Shown piece by piece: positions 35,908 to 47,533 of a stretch of DNA of 64,000 nucleotides (its first letter is position 1; each line of letters starts with the position of its first letter). Location: NCBI RefSeq assembly GCF_030272615.1, contig NC_081410.1, forward strand, positions 568,311,152 to 568,375,151, given 5' to 3'. The notes under the pieces are model-generated. The model was given only the letters and a program-made list of their open reading frames with translations, was not told the DNA's origin and made no database searches. The position numbers and the translations under genes are program-made. This DNA comes from Cryptomeria japonica. Taxonomy: Eukaryota; Streptophyta; Pinopsida; Cupressales; Cupressaceae.

Positions 35908-38900
35908 TTAAGAATTCTGTGCCAGTTTTTGTAGGGTGCTCCACTCTTCGTTTGATGGAAGGTCAATATTCTGTAAACTATGGAAAGTCAACTCTAACTT
36001 CGTCAACATTCCACATTTATAAGATTTACTTGACATCACTGTTTCATCCAATACTGTATTTAGAGTTGTAAATGGTTGGATGAATTCCAGAAAGCTTTTG
36101 GGAGTTGTGTTCTTTGGAAGCAAGTCTATATCAGACTTCATTTTTATCTCCATGATTTTTTTGTAAGCTTCTTCTCCAATGAATTTATTTGATGTGTCAA
36201 CAGGCTTAGGCAAACCAAGTTTAATCAAATTATTTTTCATTTCTTGCAGCTTCACTATCTTTTTTCCACAACTGTCCATAACTTCTGATGTTTCCCTTAG
36301 CTTCAGGCATTTTTGAATGATAGATGATGTCTTAACTGTGGCATCAATGGGGCTCTTAATTCCCTTGGATGCCAAGTAGCTATCACGGGAACTGTAGACT
36401 ACTTTCGAAATCTTTTTTGCCATTTCCTCTTTTGAATAAACATATGTGCTCTTCTCATAGTGCCCTTTGATTTTTATAAAAAATTGTCTCATACTTTCAG
36501 TCAATTGAAACCATTCACACAACTTCTCACTACTTTGCATTATTCGCCGCCAAATGTTTTCTTGTATATACTTCATTGTATTTTTCATATTGTCTTTCAA
36601 TCTATCCTCCAAAGTTTTTATTTTATCATTTGCATTGTGCAGGTCTTCTTTCATTTGTGCACATTTTTTTTCTTTCTTCCTCTACTTCCTCTTGCAAATG
36701 TTTTTCTTTTTTCTTCCCATGATCCAATAGGTCCTGTAACTTTCTCATTTCTGCGGCAGCAGACTCATAACTTTTGTATAATTTTTGAAAACTGGCTTTT
36801 TCCTCAACAATTTTTTTACTGCTTTTAGCCAGTTTTTCAGTTAGGTCCTTCAATTCTGCATCCTTCTTCTCCTGCTCTGCAATTTCTACTGCAGAGCCTG
36901 AATTTTTAATCCTTTTTTGTAAATCATTGCACTTGCTATCTACTGCTTTCCTCCTTGATTTTTTGTTGTCTAGGTCTGCCTACAACTTTTCTATTTGTTT
37001 CTCCAGTTTATCTTTTTCTCTCTCCACCTTTAGCAGTGAAGTGTAGACCACTTCGTTAGTCCTTTTTGACACACTAATTTTGTCCACATTATGTACTTTG
37101 GAAAAATCCATTTGGAGGGTGCTAACTTGAAATTGAGAGGGATCTATTTGACTGTGTGGTGGATTTTTATCTTTAGATGTGTCCGGGGGCATAACAACCA
37201 TGAACCCCATCATATCTTTCTATGGGTCATATGTTGGAAATACCTTGTTCCTTGCAGGTTGTTCATTTACAACTTCAGACACGAAATTCCTATGAAATGC
37301 TTTCTTTTTTTCTTTATTTGCTTTTGTTGTGTGTTCATATTTTTCATAGTAATCACGAAATTGAAAATTTGGGCTTGCTGAAGCAATTGAATGTTTGAAA
37401 GGTGACATAGGAATACCATAGGCTCTAGTTCCACTTATTCTTGTGGTTTTAACTAATGCTTGACGAGGATTACCAACAGCAGTTCCTGATGCTGTCCCAC
37501 TCCCACTGACACTTTCATGTGTAGTTTTCATAGTCTTTTGAGGTGTGTGATCTGAAGCTGCAAATGATTGATTTGTAGTGTCAGTGGCACTTGATATAGG
37601 ATTCTCAATAGTATGAGATTGTGTATCTACCTCTAGTAGCCTCTTGCAAGAGATTTTTTGTTGTTGCCCTTGTCCAACACCAAGACAACTAGTATCAGTA
37701 GTAGTACACATGCCAACCCCACCAATCACAACGGCACTTGACTGAACATTAATAGGAATACTATCCCTAGATTCCCCACCAGTGGTAGTGGCACTTGATT
37801 CACCACCAATGGGAATACCATGATGTGGTGGTGGTTGTGGATTTGAACCTGAAACAAATGTAGGTGGACCCTGAGGGTAATGAGTAGTACCTATCCCTGA
37901 TGAATCTGAAGAATCAAGTCCAATGACTGGTTTATAAGGACCTTTTGATTTTGACTGTGATGGAAGTTGTACCTAAAGTGGATACCAAATGCCCTCTCCT
38001 CTGGGACCTAGACCACCACCTTCAAAACCCATTTTTTCCACAAGGTTTGCCCCTTTGCTATATTTTTCTTTCATGGACTCACTGACTCCACCTAATATTT
38101 TAGGGACTGTAGTAGTTGTTGGAGGGGGCTCAACGGCAACCTCATGCTCATCATCATCACCTTCAGTCCCGCCATGCTCCATATCCCACAATTTGCTAAA
38201 CTCTGCATCCTCGTCGATGCTCTCAAATTCTGCACTTGTCTTTGGTTCACCGAGATTCCTCCTCATAGTCCAAAAATCATTTATTTTGGTTTGAGTGAAA
38301 TAATTCTCTTTACATTCATGCAGAATTGATTTGGGAATAGTTTTTTTAGATGGATTAGTAGATTTTAGGTAGAAATTGTAGGACCTCCTATTTTGGATGC
38401 CCTGGCCCTCCTCTGTTGTCCTCTCTGTGTGCATTTGCAATGCCATAATTTGTGATGAAATTTTTTCTATTGAAATGTTATTGTCAGCTGCAATTTTCTC
38501 CATCTCTTTTTTAACCTCATCCTAGGAGTCCTTGTTTCTAAGCTTTTCTAGCAATGGCTTACTTTCATGTTGACATAACGCTGAAGAGTTCCCATTTTTC
38601 TTAAGCCTTTCTTGAACTACACCGATTGGATCATATTGCCAGAGACCCTCATCACCAAAGTTAAAAACTGTCAAGAAATCATGTGCCACAATGAATGCTT
38701 TTCTCTCAAATGTGAACCCTCCACATGAGAAAGGCAAGGAAGGAAATATGCTCTTCTTTTGCTGACCATGGAAGTGTCTATCTGTGCTCTCAAATTGCCA
38801 TACATACTCTAATGCAAATACCCTCTCTGTCACATGTATTGGAAGTCTGTATGGTTTTACTGCCGATCCGTAAAACCTTAACACAGTGAATTCTTCCATG

Positions 38901-40000
38901 AAGAACCAGTCAGCCAATTCTATTTGACTTCCGAGTTGAATGCAATCTCTACAAGACATAGGCAACCTAGGCATTGGAGTGCTTGTAATTTCATTATACA
39001 TTGGTGCCAAAAAGAAGTCTACAAAATGGTTGTAGTTCTTTCTGTTATCATGCATCCTTATCTTTGGGGTCCAATCATATATTGGACACTCTCTTCTCTT
39101 CCCAGTCTTCTCATCAATCTTATAGCTCACAATTTGAAGCTTGTTGGTCTCAAATATTGCATGATACTTGGATAGAAGGAGATAGCACAAGTAGGATGAG
39201 AACCTAAATGTCTTACAGGAACCTTTTTTGATCATTAGTAACTGTTTTTGCATGGATTTTACAATGTGCTCAATAAAATTATATCTTACTGGCTGACCTA
39301 CACAATGGATATTATAAATCAATTCAAGAAGGCTTGCACCCACTTCCCTATCATTTTCCAATCCCAGGCAAAACGACAGCAAGGAAATAGTATCCCCAAC
39401 CCATGGAACAAAAATTTTAGAATCATAAGGAGGCTTATGATTCTGATCCAACACAATACTAGTACCAATCTTTATTAGAGCTTTGATAAATGAATCTCTG
39501 TGACTTGGATCGAGACTCTCATAATTCTCTGTCAGCTTTGCTAGGTCAATTTGGACATTTGAGTTTTGGGCTTCAAATCCTAGGTTCAACAAACGAGCAA
39601 ATTCTCCCTCGTTTATGGATATAATTTCCTCTTTTGTATTTTTATTGACAATTGCTTTTTTATCTTCATCATAATTTTCAGCGTAGACCATGACAAAATC
39701 AGGGCAATGGAATACTTCAGGTAACACCATGCTTCCCAATCCAACATCCCACGATGCGATTTTATTTGTTTTTTGTTGTAACATTGGGTTGAAAACAATA
39801 AATTTTGCCCTAGATGCATCTGCCGCCTTACTAGACAATGTATATTTAATATCTATGATACGCTTTTCACCATGGATAGAAGGGTCATAAATATCATGGT
39901 ATTCATACGAGAAACCCGATGTTTTAACCAGTTCAGTTAGGTACATTTTGTTTTTCACTTGGCTTCTTGTAGAACTACTGCTTCCCATTTTCCCCATCAC
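35908..40000 (-). pseudogene. cargo gene of the hAT element: large G-patch, coiled-coil protein
   Basis: One reading frame of about 1,360 codons, no introns, from the ATG near 40000. Only five lesions are seen: in-frame TAG codons at 38522, 37973, 37220 and 36980, and one frameshift at an A-run near 36660. Residues 1-490: a globular part of unknown family (FDVGLG/PEVFHCPDFVMVY area, EFARLLNLGF, VPWVGDTISLLSFCLGLEND, RFSSYLCYLLLSKYHAIF, WFFMEEFTVLRFYG), loosely like the gag-like or mobile-domain proteins of plant transposons. Residues about 645-675: a G-patch motif (GANLVEKMGFEGGGLG ... GIWYPL). Then a Pro/Ser/Gly/Thr-rich linker, and from about residue 930 a long Lys/Glu-rich coiled coil to the end. 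G-patch proteins bind RNA or activate DEAH helicases. It faces the transposase tail to tail. Function in the transposon is unknown. Confidence 0.7.
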
Positions 40001-40214
40001 TATTATTGTTAATAATTCAAAATAATGCTAGATAAAAACCTGAAAATGCTAACCCTCAAATTGGACCACGGGATTACCAAAAGCAAAAAAGGCGGGATGT
40101 AGGTGTTCTAGATTTTACTCGAAAATTGGAATTTCTATTTCACTAGATTGGCACAGACAGTCTCTGTTGCAACTTGCATTCCTCAATCTAGTAGTTGTTT
40201 CTGAATCTCCCTCG

Positions 40215-40221
40215 ATTTATA
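40215..40221 (-). promoter_or_regulatory. TATA box of the cargo G-patch gene
   Basis: On the minus strand CCTATAAATCGAGG, about 215 bases upstream of the ATG and just downstream of the repeat array at 40318-41565. A promoter-quality TATA in this place supports the frame having been a transcribed gene. Confidence 0.55.
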
Positions 40222-40317
40222 GGTTTTTCCAAGAAATGAAAGACGATTATGATTTACAAGTCTCTTATTTTGATAACTCTAAAAAGTAGAAAAGTAAAAC
40301 CTAAATGGCAAATGATC

Positions 40318-40508
40318 AAGAATCATGTTGTAATTTTCTTAATTACTATTAATAACTATTCGATGCCGAAGGACAAAACATTCATTACTTCAGTATAAAT
40401 TCCGAGGACATTAAGAATCATGTTGTAATTTTATTAATTATTATTAATAAGTATTTGATGCCGAAGGACAAAACATTCACTACTTCAGTATAAATTTTGA
40501 GGACATTA
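40318..40508. repeat. two-copy tandem repeat, about 95-bp unit
   Basis: Copies at about 40318-40412 and 40413-40508, each with GAATCATGTTGTAATTTT, GATGCCGAAGGACAAAACAT and CTTCAGTATAAATT. They sit between the TATA site and the larger array. Confidence 0.85.
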
Positions 40509-40520
40509 AATGTAATACGT

Positions 40521-41565
40521 TCAATTTTGGGTGAAGTTCTCCCAAATGTGTTCACTTTCCACATTCGGGCCGAAATCCACCCTAAGCCATTGATCTTTTC
40601 TCATCCAACGGACGAGGGACCAAGGTACCTGTTGTGACTTTACGGGTTTGCTTTTTAAGTCTGTTTAATAATTTTAAACTTCCATCTGAAAAAGAGCTTT
40701 ATAGACTTACTTATATTTAATTAAATTTAAAATGTTTCAATTCCGGGCGAAGTTCTCCCAAATGTGTTCACTTCCCACATTCGGGCCGAATTCCACCCTA
40801 AGTCGTTGATCTTTGTTCATCCGACAATCGATGGTACCTGTTTTAAGATGTAGTGGGTCCCATGACTTCTGCCATTTTTCTGGCATGTCACCATAATCGT
40901 GTCACTTTTCGGATTTGATTTTTAGTCTATTTAATCATTTTAAACCTCCGCCCGAAAAAAAGCTTTATAGACTTAATTATATTTAATTACATTTAAAATG
41001 TCCAATTCCGAGCGAAGTTCTCCCAAATGTGTTCACTTCCCACATTCGGGCCGAAATCCACCCTAGCCGTTGATCTTTGTTCATCCAACGGTCGATGGTA
41101 CCTGTTTTAAGATGTAGTGGGTCCCATGACTTCTGCCATTTTTCTGGCACGTCACCATATTCGTGTCACTTTTTCGGTTTGATTTTTAGTCTATTTAATC
41201 ATTTTAAAATTCCGCCCGAAAAAGAGATTTTTAGACTTAATTATATTTAATTAAATTTAAAATGTCCAATTTCGGGTGAAGTTCTCAGAAAGGTGTTCAC
41301 TTCCCACATTTGGGCCGAAATCCACCTTAGCCGTTGATCTTTGTTCATCCAACGGTCAATGGTACCTTTTTTAAGATGAAGTGGATCCCACGACTTCTGC
41401 CATTTTTTCTGGCACGTCACCATACTCGTGTTACTTTTCGGGTCTGTTTTTAAAGTCTACTTAATCATTTTAAAATTCCGCCCGAAAAAGAGATTTATAG
41501 TCTATAGATTATAGACTTTCACTTAATTCTATTTAATTAAATTTAAAATGTTCAATTTCGGGCAT
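40521..41565. repeat. tandem array of about 264-bp units upstream of the cargo gene
   Basis: Units start at 40521 (shortened, 216 bases), 40737, 41001 and 41265, with a truncated fifth at 41551. Each has CGAAGTTCTCCCAAATGTG, CACATTCGGGCCGAAAT, GTTGATCTTTGTTCATCCAA followed by CGG, and TAATTATATTTAATTA. The exact 264-base period of the middle two units suggests recent homogenisation. Placed upstream of the minus-strand gene, the array may be an amplified promoter or transposase-binding module. Element B inserted just past it. Confidence 0.85.
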
Positions 41566-41637
41566 TGGGCAATAGTTTGAGATAACTATTAAATATAATG
41601 TTAATATTATTTGTAATTAAAGATGTGCAATATTTTG

Positions 41638-41929
41638 TGTTGGTGTAAATAATTATTCATCTTGGATATTATTACACCTTACTTAAGTTTACTTAGGAAA
41701 TGCATTTCATAGTAGTTTGGGTATGAGACACTTGGGTGTTTGTGTGCTCACATATCCATATAGCCTTGCCTATATAAGCAGGCTAAAATTCATTGTATGT
41801 AAACGAACTATTGATGATCCAGTTGATCAGTATTTTCATCTTGATAGAATACAATTTATTCCTATCATCTATTTTTGTTTTCTTTCATTTGTGCTTTCCA
41901 TTGCCTCTTGATCTTGGCAAAATCTCACA
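41638..41929 (+). repeat. 5' LTR of element B, internally deleted
   Basis: 292 bases against 469 in the 3' LTR. The missing part lies between two copies of TGTTTGTG (in the GGTGTTTGTGCC and ATGTTTGTGTG contexts of the full LTR), and a single copy remains, so it was lost by a short-repeat deletion. Confidence 0.9.
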
Positions 41930-41941
41930 TGGTATCAGAGC
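41930..41941 (+). other. primer-binding site of element B
   Basis: TGGTATCAGAGC directly after the 5' LTR, identical to that of element A. Confidence 0.9.
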
Positions 41942-42777
41942 CATTAGAGTGTCATTGGTTTGCTAATTGAGAGAAATTTGATGTTATTTGGGGTTGTGTA
42001 TTTTGGGGTTGTGTACTTTTGAGTTTTCTATTGCAGGTTATTATTAAAGCATGATGGATCAAATCTGAGGTTACCATTGGATTGAGAAGGTCCAAGAAAG
42101 TTAATTTTGCCTTTTGTTTCATCCAAATCGGACTTCGGAGGCCAAATGTAGAGGCATTTGAAGTTTGACGCTGTGGCGAAAATTTTCCAGAAATTATAAT
42201 TTTCCAGGTAATTTTCAAATAGCGATATCTCACTCATCGGGACTCCTTTTTTTGAGCAATTTTTTTTGTTTTGGGGTAGAATTTCGTGATTTATACAGTG
42301 GTATAGAATTTTTCTGATTTTCAGATACATGTTTTTCGGAAATCATGAAATTCCAATTTTTACAACTTTGGAGGCTTCATTTGGACTCATATGGACTCCT
42401 TTTCAGGTGCCGTTTTTTTTTAAAGTGCATATTTTTTCATCTACTTTCATAATCTGCCATTTGTTTGCAGTAATTTTAAGTAGAAATTGTACTTTCAGTA
42501 TTTGGCCATTTTTGACATATTTGGTACTTGCATTTTGCTTGGATCTCAGTTTAGATCACTAGCAGTATTTGTTGAAGTCTCTTAGATCTCATTTTGAGAA
42601 TTTATAAATTGAAATCAGAAGTCCACTTTCCCTTGTTTTGCAAGTGGCCCATTATATACGCACTAAGTATAAAGTGCCAAAATCACCATTTTGGGGGGAT
42701 TTCTTGATTGAGTATTTTGGGGGGATGTCTTGTGTGATTGTGCCTCTCTCTATCTTGTGTTTTTTCATTTTGGTGCG

Positions 42778-44952
42778 ATGGGTTCTCCTAAATTTCCACT
42801 TTTAACTCCTCATAATTATGCATCATGGAAAATTAAGGCATGGAGTAAACTAATGGAAAAAGGACACATTCATTATGTAAATGAAACTATTACAGCACCA
42901 CCTGATCCTAAGGCTGATCCTAATGCTCAAATTGAATGGCTTACTAAGAATGCTATGGCACTTGGAACTCTTAGAAAGTATGTATCAGATGGCCTCATTT
43001 TTCACATTGATAAGTGTACAACAATTAAAGAGGCTTGGGATATTTTTAAGAAATTGTATGGTCAAGTTGATGAGATTAAGGGCTACAAGCTTGATAGTGA
43101 ACTCACAACTTTGGATCCCAAGGATTTTGATACAATCCAAGATTATGTCACAAAAGCAATTGAGCTAAGAGCAAAGCTAAAGGATTGTGGAATTGACAAA
43201 AAGGATGCTCAATTGGTTTATAACTTGTTGGACAAGCTTCCTTCAGAGTATGCAACCTTTGTATCTAGCTTTCATACCCATAGGTTAGCTCAAGGTTCCT
43301 CATACACTTCTCCCTCATTTGATTCATTCATAGAGATGTTGATACTTGAGCAATCTAAGTTGACCACAATGGGGATTCTCAAATCTTCAAAGTCACAAGC
43401 TTTGGTGGCTAACAAAGAGAATCAAAGTAATCAAGGAAAAAACAAGAATAAAAAACAACCTAAGTCTAAACCACAACAAGATGGAGCACAATCTTCCTCT
43501 CCACAACAAGGTGATACACCATTCTCACCTAAGAGGAAATCATATAAGGACAATCTTTTTTGTGGATATTGCAAGAAGTCAGGACATGATGAACATCATT
43601 GTTATAAGAAGGATATTGATGAGTTGAAGAATCTTCTTGAGAAGAATAGAATCAACCTACCTTCTAGAATGTCTACATTGGCTTCTTCTTCCAAGGATAA
43701 AGGAAATCATCACTCTTTTGGGACAGATAAAGGAAAGGGACAAGCTCTTTGTGCTACTACAAGTCATGATTTAGAGAGATGGCTTCTAGATTCAGGGGCT
43801 TCTCATCATATGGAATCTTCGCAGTCTATGTTTTCTACATTTGAGCCTTGCCACATGCCGCAAATTTTGATGGGCAATCATACATACATGGATGTGATTG
43901 GGAAAGGATCTATTGCCATTGGGGATAATTCCTTCAATGATGTGTTGTGTGTACCCCACTTGACAAATAATCATCTTTTCATCTATCAAATCACACATGG
44001 GGCAACTAGGAAAATTGCGGAGTTCACACCTGATTTAGTTATCATTAGAGACTTGGAGAGTGGAGCTATCATTGCAACTGGGATGGTTGATCATGCATCT
44101 CAGTTGTACTCTTTTTCAGATTTTGGTCCTATTGATAATGTTGGTTCTTCCTATGTTGATGATTCAGATTTTGAGGAGAACTTTGGGCATTTGAACTTGG
44201 GGATTCTCACATGTGACCCCGTTCTTGAGCCTTGCATTTCATCTCCTTCTCTTGGTATCACACCACCTATTGCACCTGATGATGCAGCTAGTGCGACAGT
44301 TTTGCCTTCTTATGATTCAATGCAGTAGGATATTTCATGTCTTCCAGCTTTAGTTGATTGGGATGCCTACTTGACAGACATTGCAAGTTTGTTTGTGGAC
44401 TCCTACATTGCAGATTTGGGAAACATCATTGATGACATTCATCTTCTCTTTGATGAAGATGATCCTTCTTTGATTGTTGCGAGGGATAACTCTGACCCTC
44501 TTGTGCATTCTCTACATGATCAATCTTTAGAGGTTGACATGATTGTGGATACTTTTGTACAACACTTCGAGGAGGGCTCTTTATCTTTTGAGGAGACATA
44601 TGAGTCTTTTTCAGCAGTGTGGCATAGTTTACCACCTTTGGAGGGGGTACCTTTTAGCATCAACATGGGGACACTTGAGCAGTTTTCAGAGATTCCTTTC
44701 ATCATAAGTATTTTTGCTTCATCTTCCCTTCATGGTTGGGGAGACTTCATGGATACACCTTTGGTTTTGTTTCTTCCTAAGGGGAGGAATGTTGTTCGAC
44801 ATTCATGGAGCAGTTTCTTCATTCATTTTCGAGCTTCTATCATTGGTGCAGATTCCAGATTGAGGGGGGACTTCCTAGTCTCTCTTCTTCTTCTCTCATA
44901 TGGGGGGGACTTTTTCCTCACATGGGGTTTTGTCCTTCACATACTTCTATGA
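42778..44952 (+). pseudogene. Gag-protease polyprotein of element B with one TAG
   Basis: From the ATG at 42778 (MGSPKFPLLTPHNYASWK) the frame matches element A along its length: Gag core (LYGQVDEIKGY, LPSEYATFVSSFHTHR), basic linker, knuckle (CGYCKKSGHDEHHC), protease box WLLDSGASHHM and acidic tail. It is stopped by TAG at 44326-44328, where element A has CAG. Beyond that the same frame runs on to 44952 (DYLT/DAYLTDIA, FDEDDPSLIVAR, LPPLEGVPFSINMGTLEQF, PLVLFLPKGRNVVRHSWSSF, then a hydrophobic end). So the full product would be about 725 residues and contains no integrase or RT. Conservation of the downstream part between two old copies suggests it had a role. Confidence 0.85.
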
Positions 44953-45176
44953 GAGTTCTTTGTATCTAGTTTTCATCTCTCTTTTGGAGGAAGGTTTTTT
45001 CCCATTGGGTTTTTCTCTCTTTCCCCACTTTGTGAGAGATTTCGTTGCATTGGTTTTCATGCATTTGCATTTGTACATGGGTACCTAACATGGCCTCGTA
45101 GCCGAGATCCATCTTGCATTGCTTAGTTGCATTGTAGACTTAAGTGCATTCCCCTAAGTTGCGCTTAAGGGGGGGG

Positions 45177-45645
45177 TGTTGGTGTAAATAATTATTCATC
45201 TTGGATATTATTACACCTTACTTAAGTTTACTTAGGAAATGCATTTCATAGTAGTTTGGGTATGAGACACTTGGGTGTTTGTGCCACATTGGTATAGTGT
45301 GTGTAGGAGAATTTCCACCTTTTATGGTGTTGATCTTACTGTTACACTCCACATTCAATGGGTGATCCACCTTATGTGGACTATTATATTGTTTCTCCTA
45401 CCTAGCCACACTTATTTCCTACCTACCCTTATTTCTTATTGAGCCACATGTTATGTTTGTGTCTCACATATCCATATAGCCTTGCCTATATAAGCAGGCT
45501 CATATTCATTGTATGTAAATGAACAATTGATGATCCAGTTGATCAATATTTTCATCTTGATAGAATACAGTTTATTCCTATCATCTATTTTTGTTTTCTC
45601 TCATTTGTGCTTTCCATTGCCTCTTGATCTTGGCAAAATCTCACA
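45177..45645 (+). repeat. 3' LTR of element B
   Basis: 469 bases, TGTTGGTGTAAAT to TCTCACA, preceded by the poly-G tract AAGGGGGGGG (polypurine tract). It is the full-length version of the deleted 5' LTR. Confidence 0.92.
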
Positions 45646-46050
45646 GTTTGAGATAACTATTAAATATAATGTTAATATTATTTGTAAAAAAATTTAAATT
45701 CAAAAATAGTATAAAACATGAAACTTAGTTTCTAGAATAAAACAAATAACTAAATAAAAATAAAAATTTTGATATGCAATTTGAAAGGTAAAAGTTTAAT
45801 ATTAAAAAGAAAACATTCAATATTAAATCTAAAATATTAATTTAACATTTAACAAAATTCTTTGAAAATATGTTTATGATATATAATTTTAAAAAATAGT
45901 TTAAAAATATATATAAAATTTCAACATAAATTTAGTCTATTAATTTTAAAAAATGTGCAACTGCAGTCCTCAACCTGTTAAGGCAAGCAAATTTGGAAAG
46001 TACAAATGCCAAGGTGGTGATTAATTGTTGCACAAGGAGTTGTCTGCGAC
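45646..46050. other. AT-rich hAT interior
   Basis: Starts with a 42-base segment identical to 41575-41616 on the other side of element B; the rest is A/T-rich without ORFs. Confidence 0.6.
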
Positions 46051-46077
46051 ATGCCGCACGAAAGGAGGAAGGGGAGG

Positions 46078-46935
46078 ATGGCAAGAAATCTTTTTCCTAA
46101 TCTCATGGCATTAATGTCTTATCGTGCACATTCATTACCCGACCTATAAGAGTTAAGACGGAGGCAGATTTTTTTACCTTCTGTAAGACATTTTTTGCAG
46201 GAAGTGATTTTGAAATTGCAGGTGACAATGGAGGCCAATTTCACACTTTGAATAGACAAGAAGTTGGTGCCCTTTTTGGGCAAAGTATCTGATAAATGAA
46301 TGCAAGGACTGTTCAGGTTTAAGGAGGAGAAGTTGTGGGCGGCAGCTCGACTGATGCTTGCGGAGGAGGTGGCACATATCAGTCACCGGTATCGAACTAA
46401 CATGGAGGTTTACTCTCTGATTATGGCGTGGGCCTGTGAATTCGAATAGGAGGTGGAAAAGGTAAAACTCACATTGGTCAAATTGATTGATGGGGAGTTT
46501 TTGATTAACCTGGATTCAATCTTGGAGTGGGTGGTGTCAGGAGTTGGCATTCGAATTATGGAAGGGGATGACCAGGAGGAATTGCTTCCTTTTATTCGTG
46601 GCCCAAAGGATGAAATCAAATACCAGTGCTGTGAACGAGCCCGAGTGGGGTGGGAAGAGATGAAACTCTCTGTTAAATTAACGAGGGTGGATGAAGTCCT
46701 GAATGCTTTGCATGTGGTGGCAAGGATGGAGGTTGGTAGGGCATTGAGAGATAGGGCTGAAGAAGGAAGGGCCATACAACTATTGGCAAGCTTGGAGGGT
46801 GACCCTGACTTCAGGTTCCTAAACTGCATTCCAAAAATGAAAGTTGAAGTGGCAAAAGGGAAAGCCAAAGCATCGACCTCTGAGGAGGGAAGGGACTGGG
46901 AGGAAGTGACCCAGGGGGATAGTGAGACTGAGTGA
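46078..46935 (+). pseudogene. ORF X in the hAT element, unknown function
   Basis: One frame of 285 codons from ATG 46078 (a further in-frame ATG is at 46051) to the stop at 46933-46935, with four in-frame stops at 46147, 46249, 46297 and 46447. The last 160 codons are open. The reading is protein-like throughout: charged and helical (FKEEKLWAAARLMLAEEVAH, GWEEMKLSVKLTRVDEVLNAL), with a Gly/Ser/Glu-rich end (KGKAKASTSEEGRDWEEV). I recognise no domain. It converges with ORF Y (600 bases apart, opposite strands). GC content is visibly higher than the surrounding AT-rich DNA. It may be a captured host sequence or a transposon accessory gene. Confidence 0.5.
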
Positions 46936-47533
46936 GTGGCCTATTGACAATGAACTAGTTTTTTTGTCTACTTGCTATAAGCTATGGACAAATTTTGTAT
47001 CTTGAAACGTTTCAATTAATTGAATGAAAAAACCTTGACCGATAAACTTTTGTATCTTGCAACTTTTGAAATTTTGTATTTTGAATGACTATATAGTAAT
47101 AGTATATATTTATAAAATTATAATCAACCATAATCAATGTACAAATAATTAATGGAACGAATTGAATTTTTTATTTATAGTATTACATAAAAAGACCACG
47201 GTATTAAATTTACTTCCATTGTTTAACAAATAATTGAAATAACGTAGCTCATATACAAAAAGCATTTGAAAGAAATTAATTAATAAAAATGAAATAGAAT
47301 TATAGAAAGCATTTTTATATCCATAAGACTGTAAGAGGCAAAGTGAAACAAACTGGAATTTGAAAAATTATCATTAATATTTATGCTTTTGAATTTACAA
47401 TTTTTTCGTCAAAGGCTTGAGTCCCCCTAAAACTTAAAAGCCAAAATGAGTGAGCCACTAGCACTCAACCTGTTAGGGTTCAAGGACATAGGAAAAAAAA
47501 ACTATAGGTAGTGGAATTGTTTACAATTTTTCC
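46936..47533. other. AT-rich spacer between ORF X and ORF Y
   Basis: Downstream of both convergent frames. It has AATAAA-like signals and AT-rich text but no ORF. Two similar phrases (CTAGT/GGCACTCAACCTGTTAGG near 47460 and GTCCTCAACCTGTTAAGG near 45967) flank ORF X at a distance and may mark a duplicated segment. Confidence 0.4.

Larger units (their letters stand above)
41638..45645 (+). mobile_element. element B: Gag-protease Ty1/copia-type element
   Basis: Same family as element A: LTRs starting TGTTGGTGTAAAT and ending TCTCACA, a perfect TGGTATCAGAGC primer site, Gag-protease and the acidic downstream region, a poly-G tract, no integrase or RT. It is 4,008 bases and complete apart from a 177-base deletion in the 5' LTR. 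Flanks give only a weak 5-base match (TTTTG/GTTTG) but share a 42-base direct repeat (see findings). Confidence 0.9.

Noticed and set aside
36980-38524. TAG readthrough or an alternative genetic code in the cargo frame
   Set aside because: TAG terminates normally in plant nuclear genes and the element shows a frameshift too; methylation decay explains the bias to TAG more simply.
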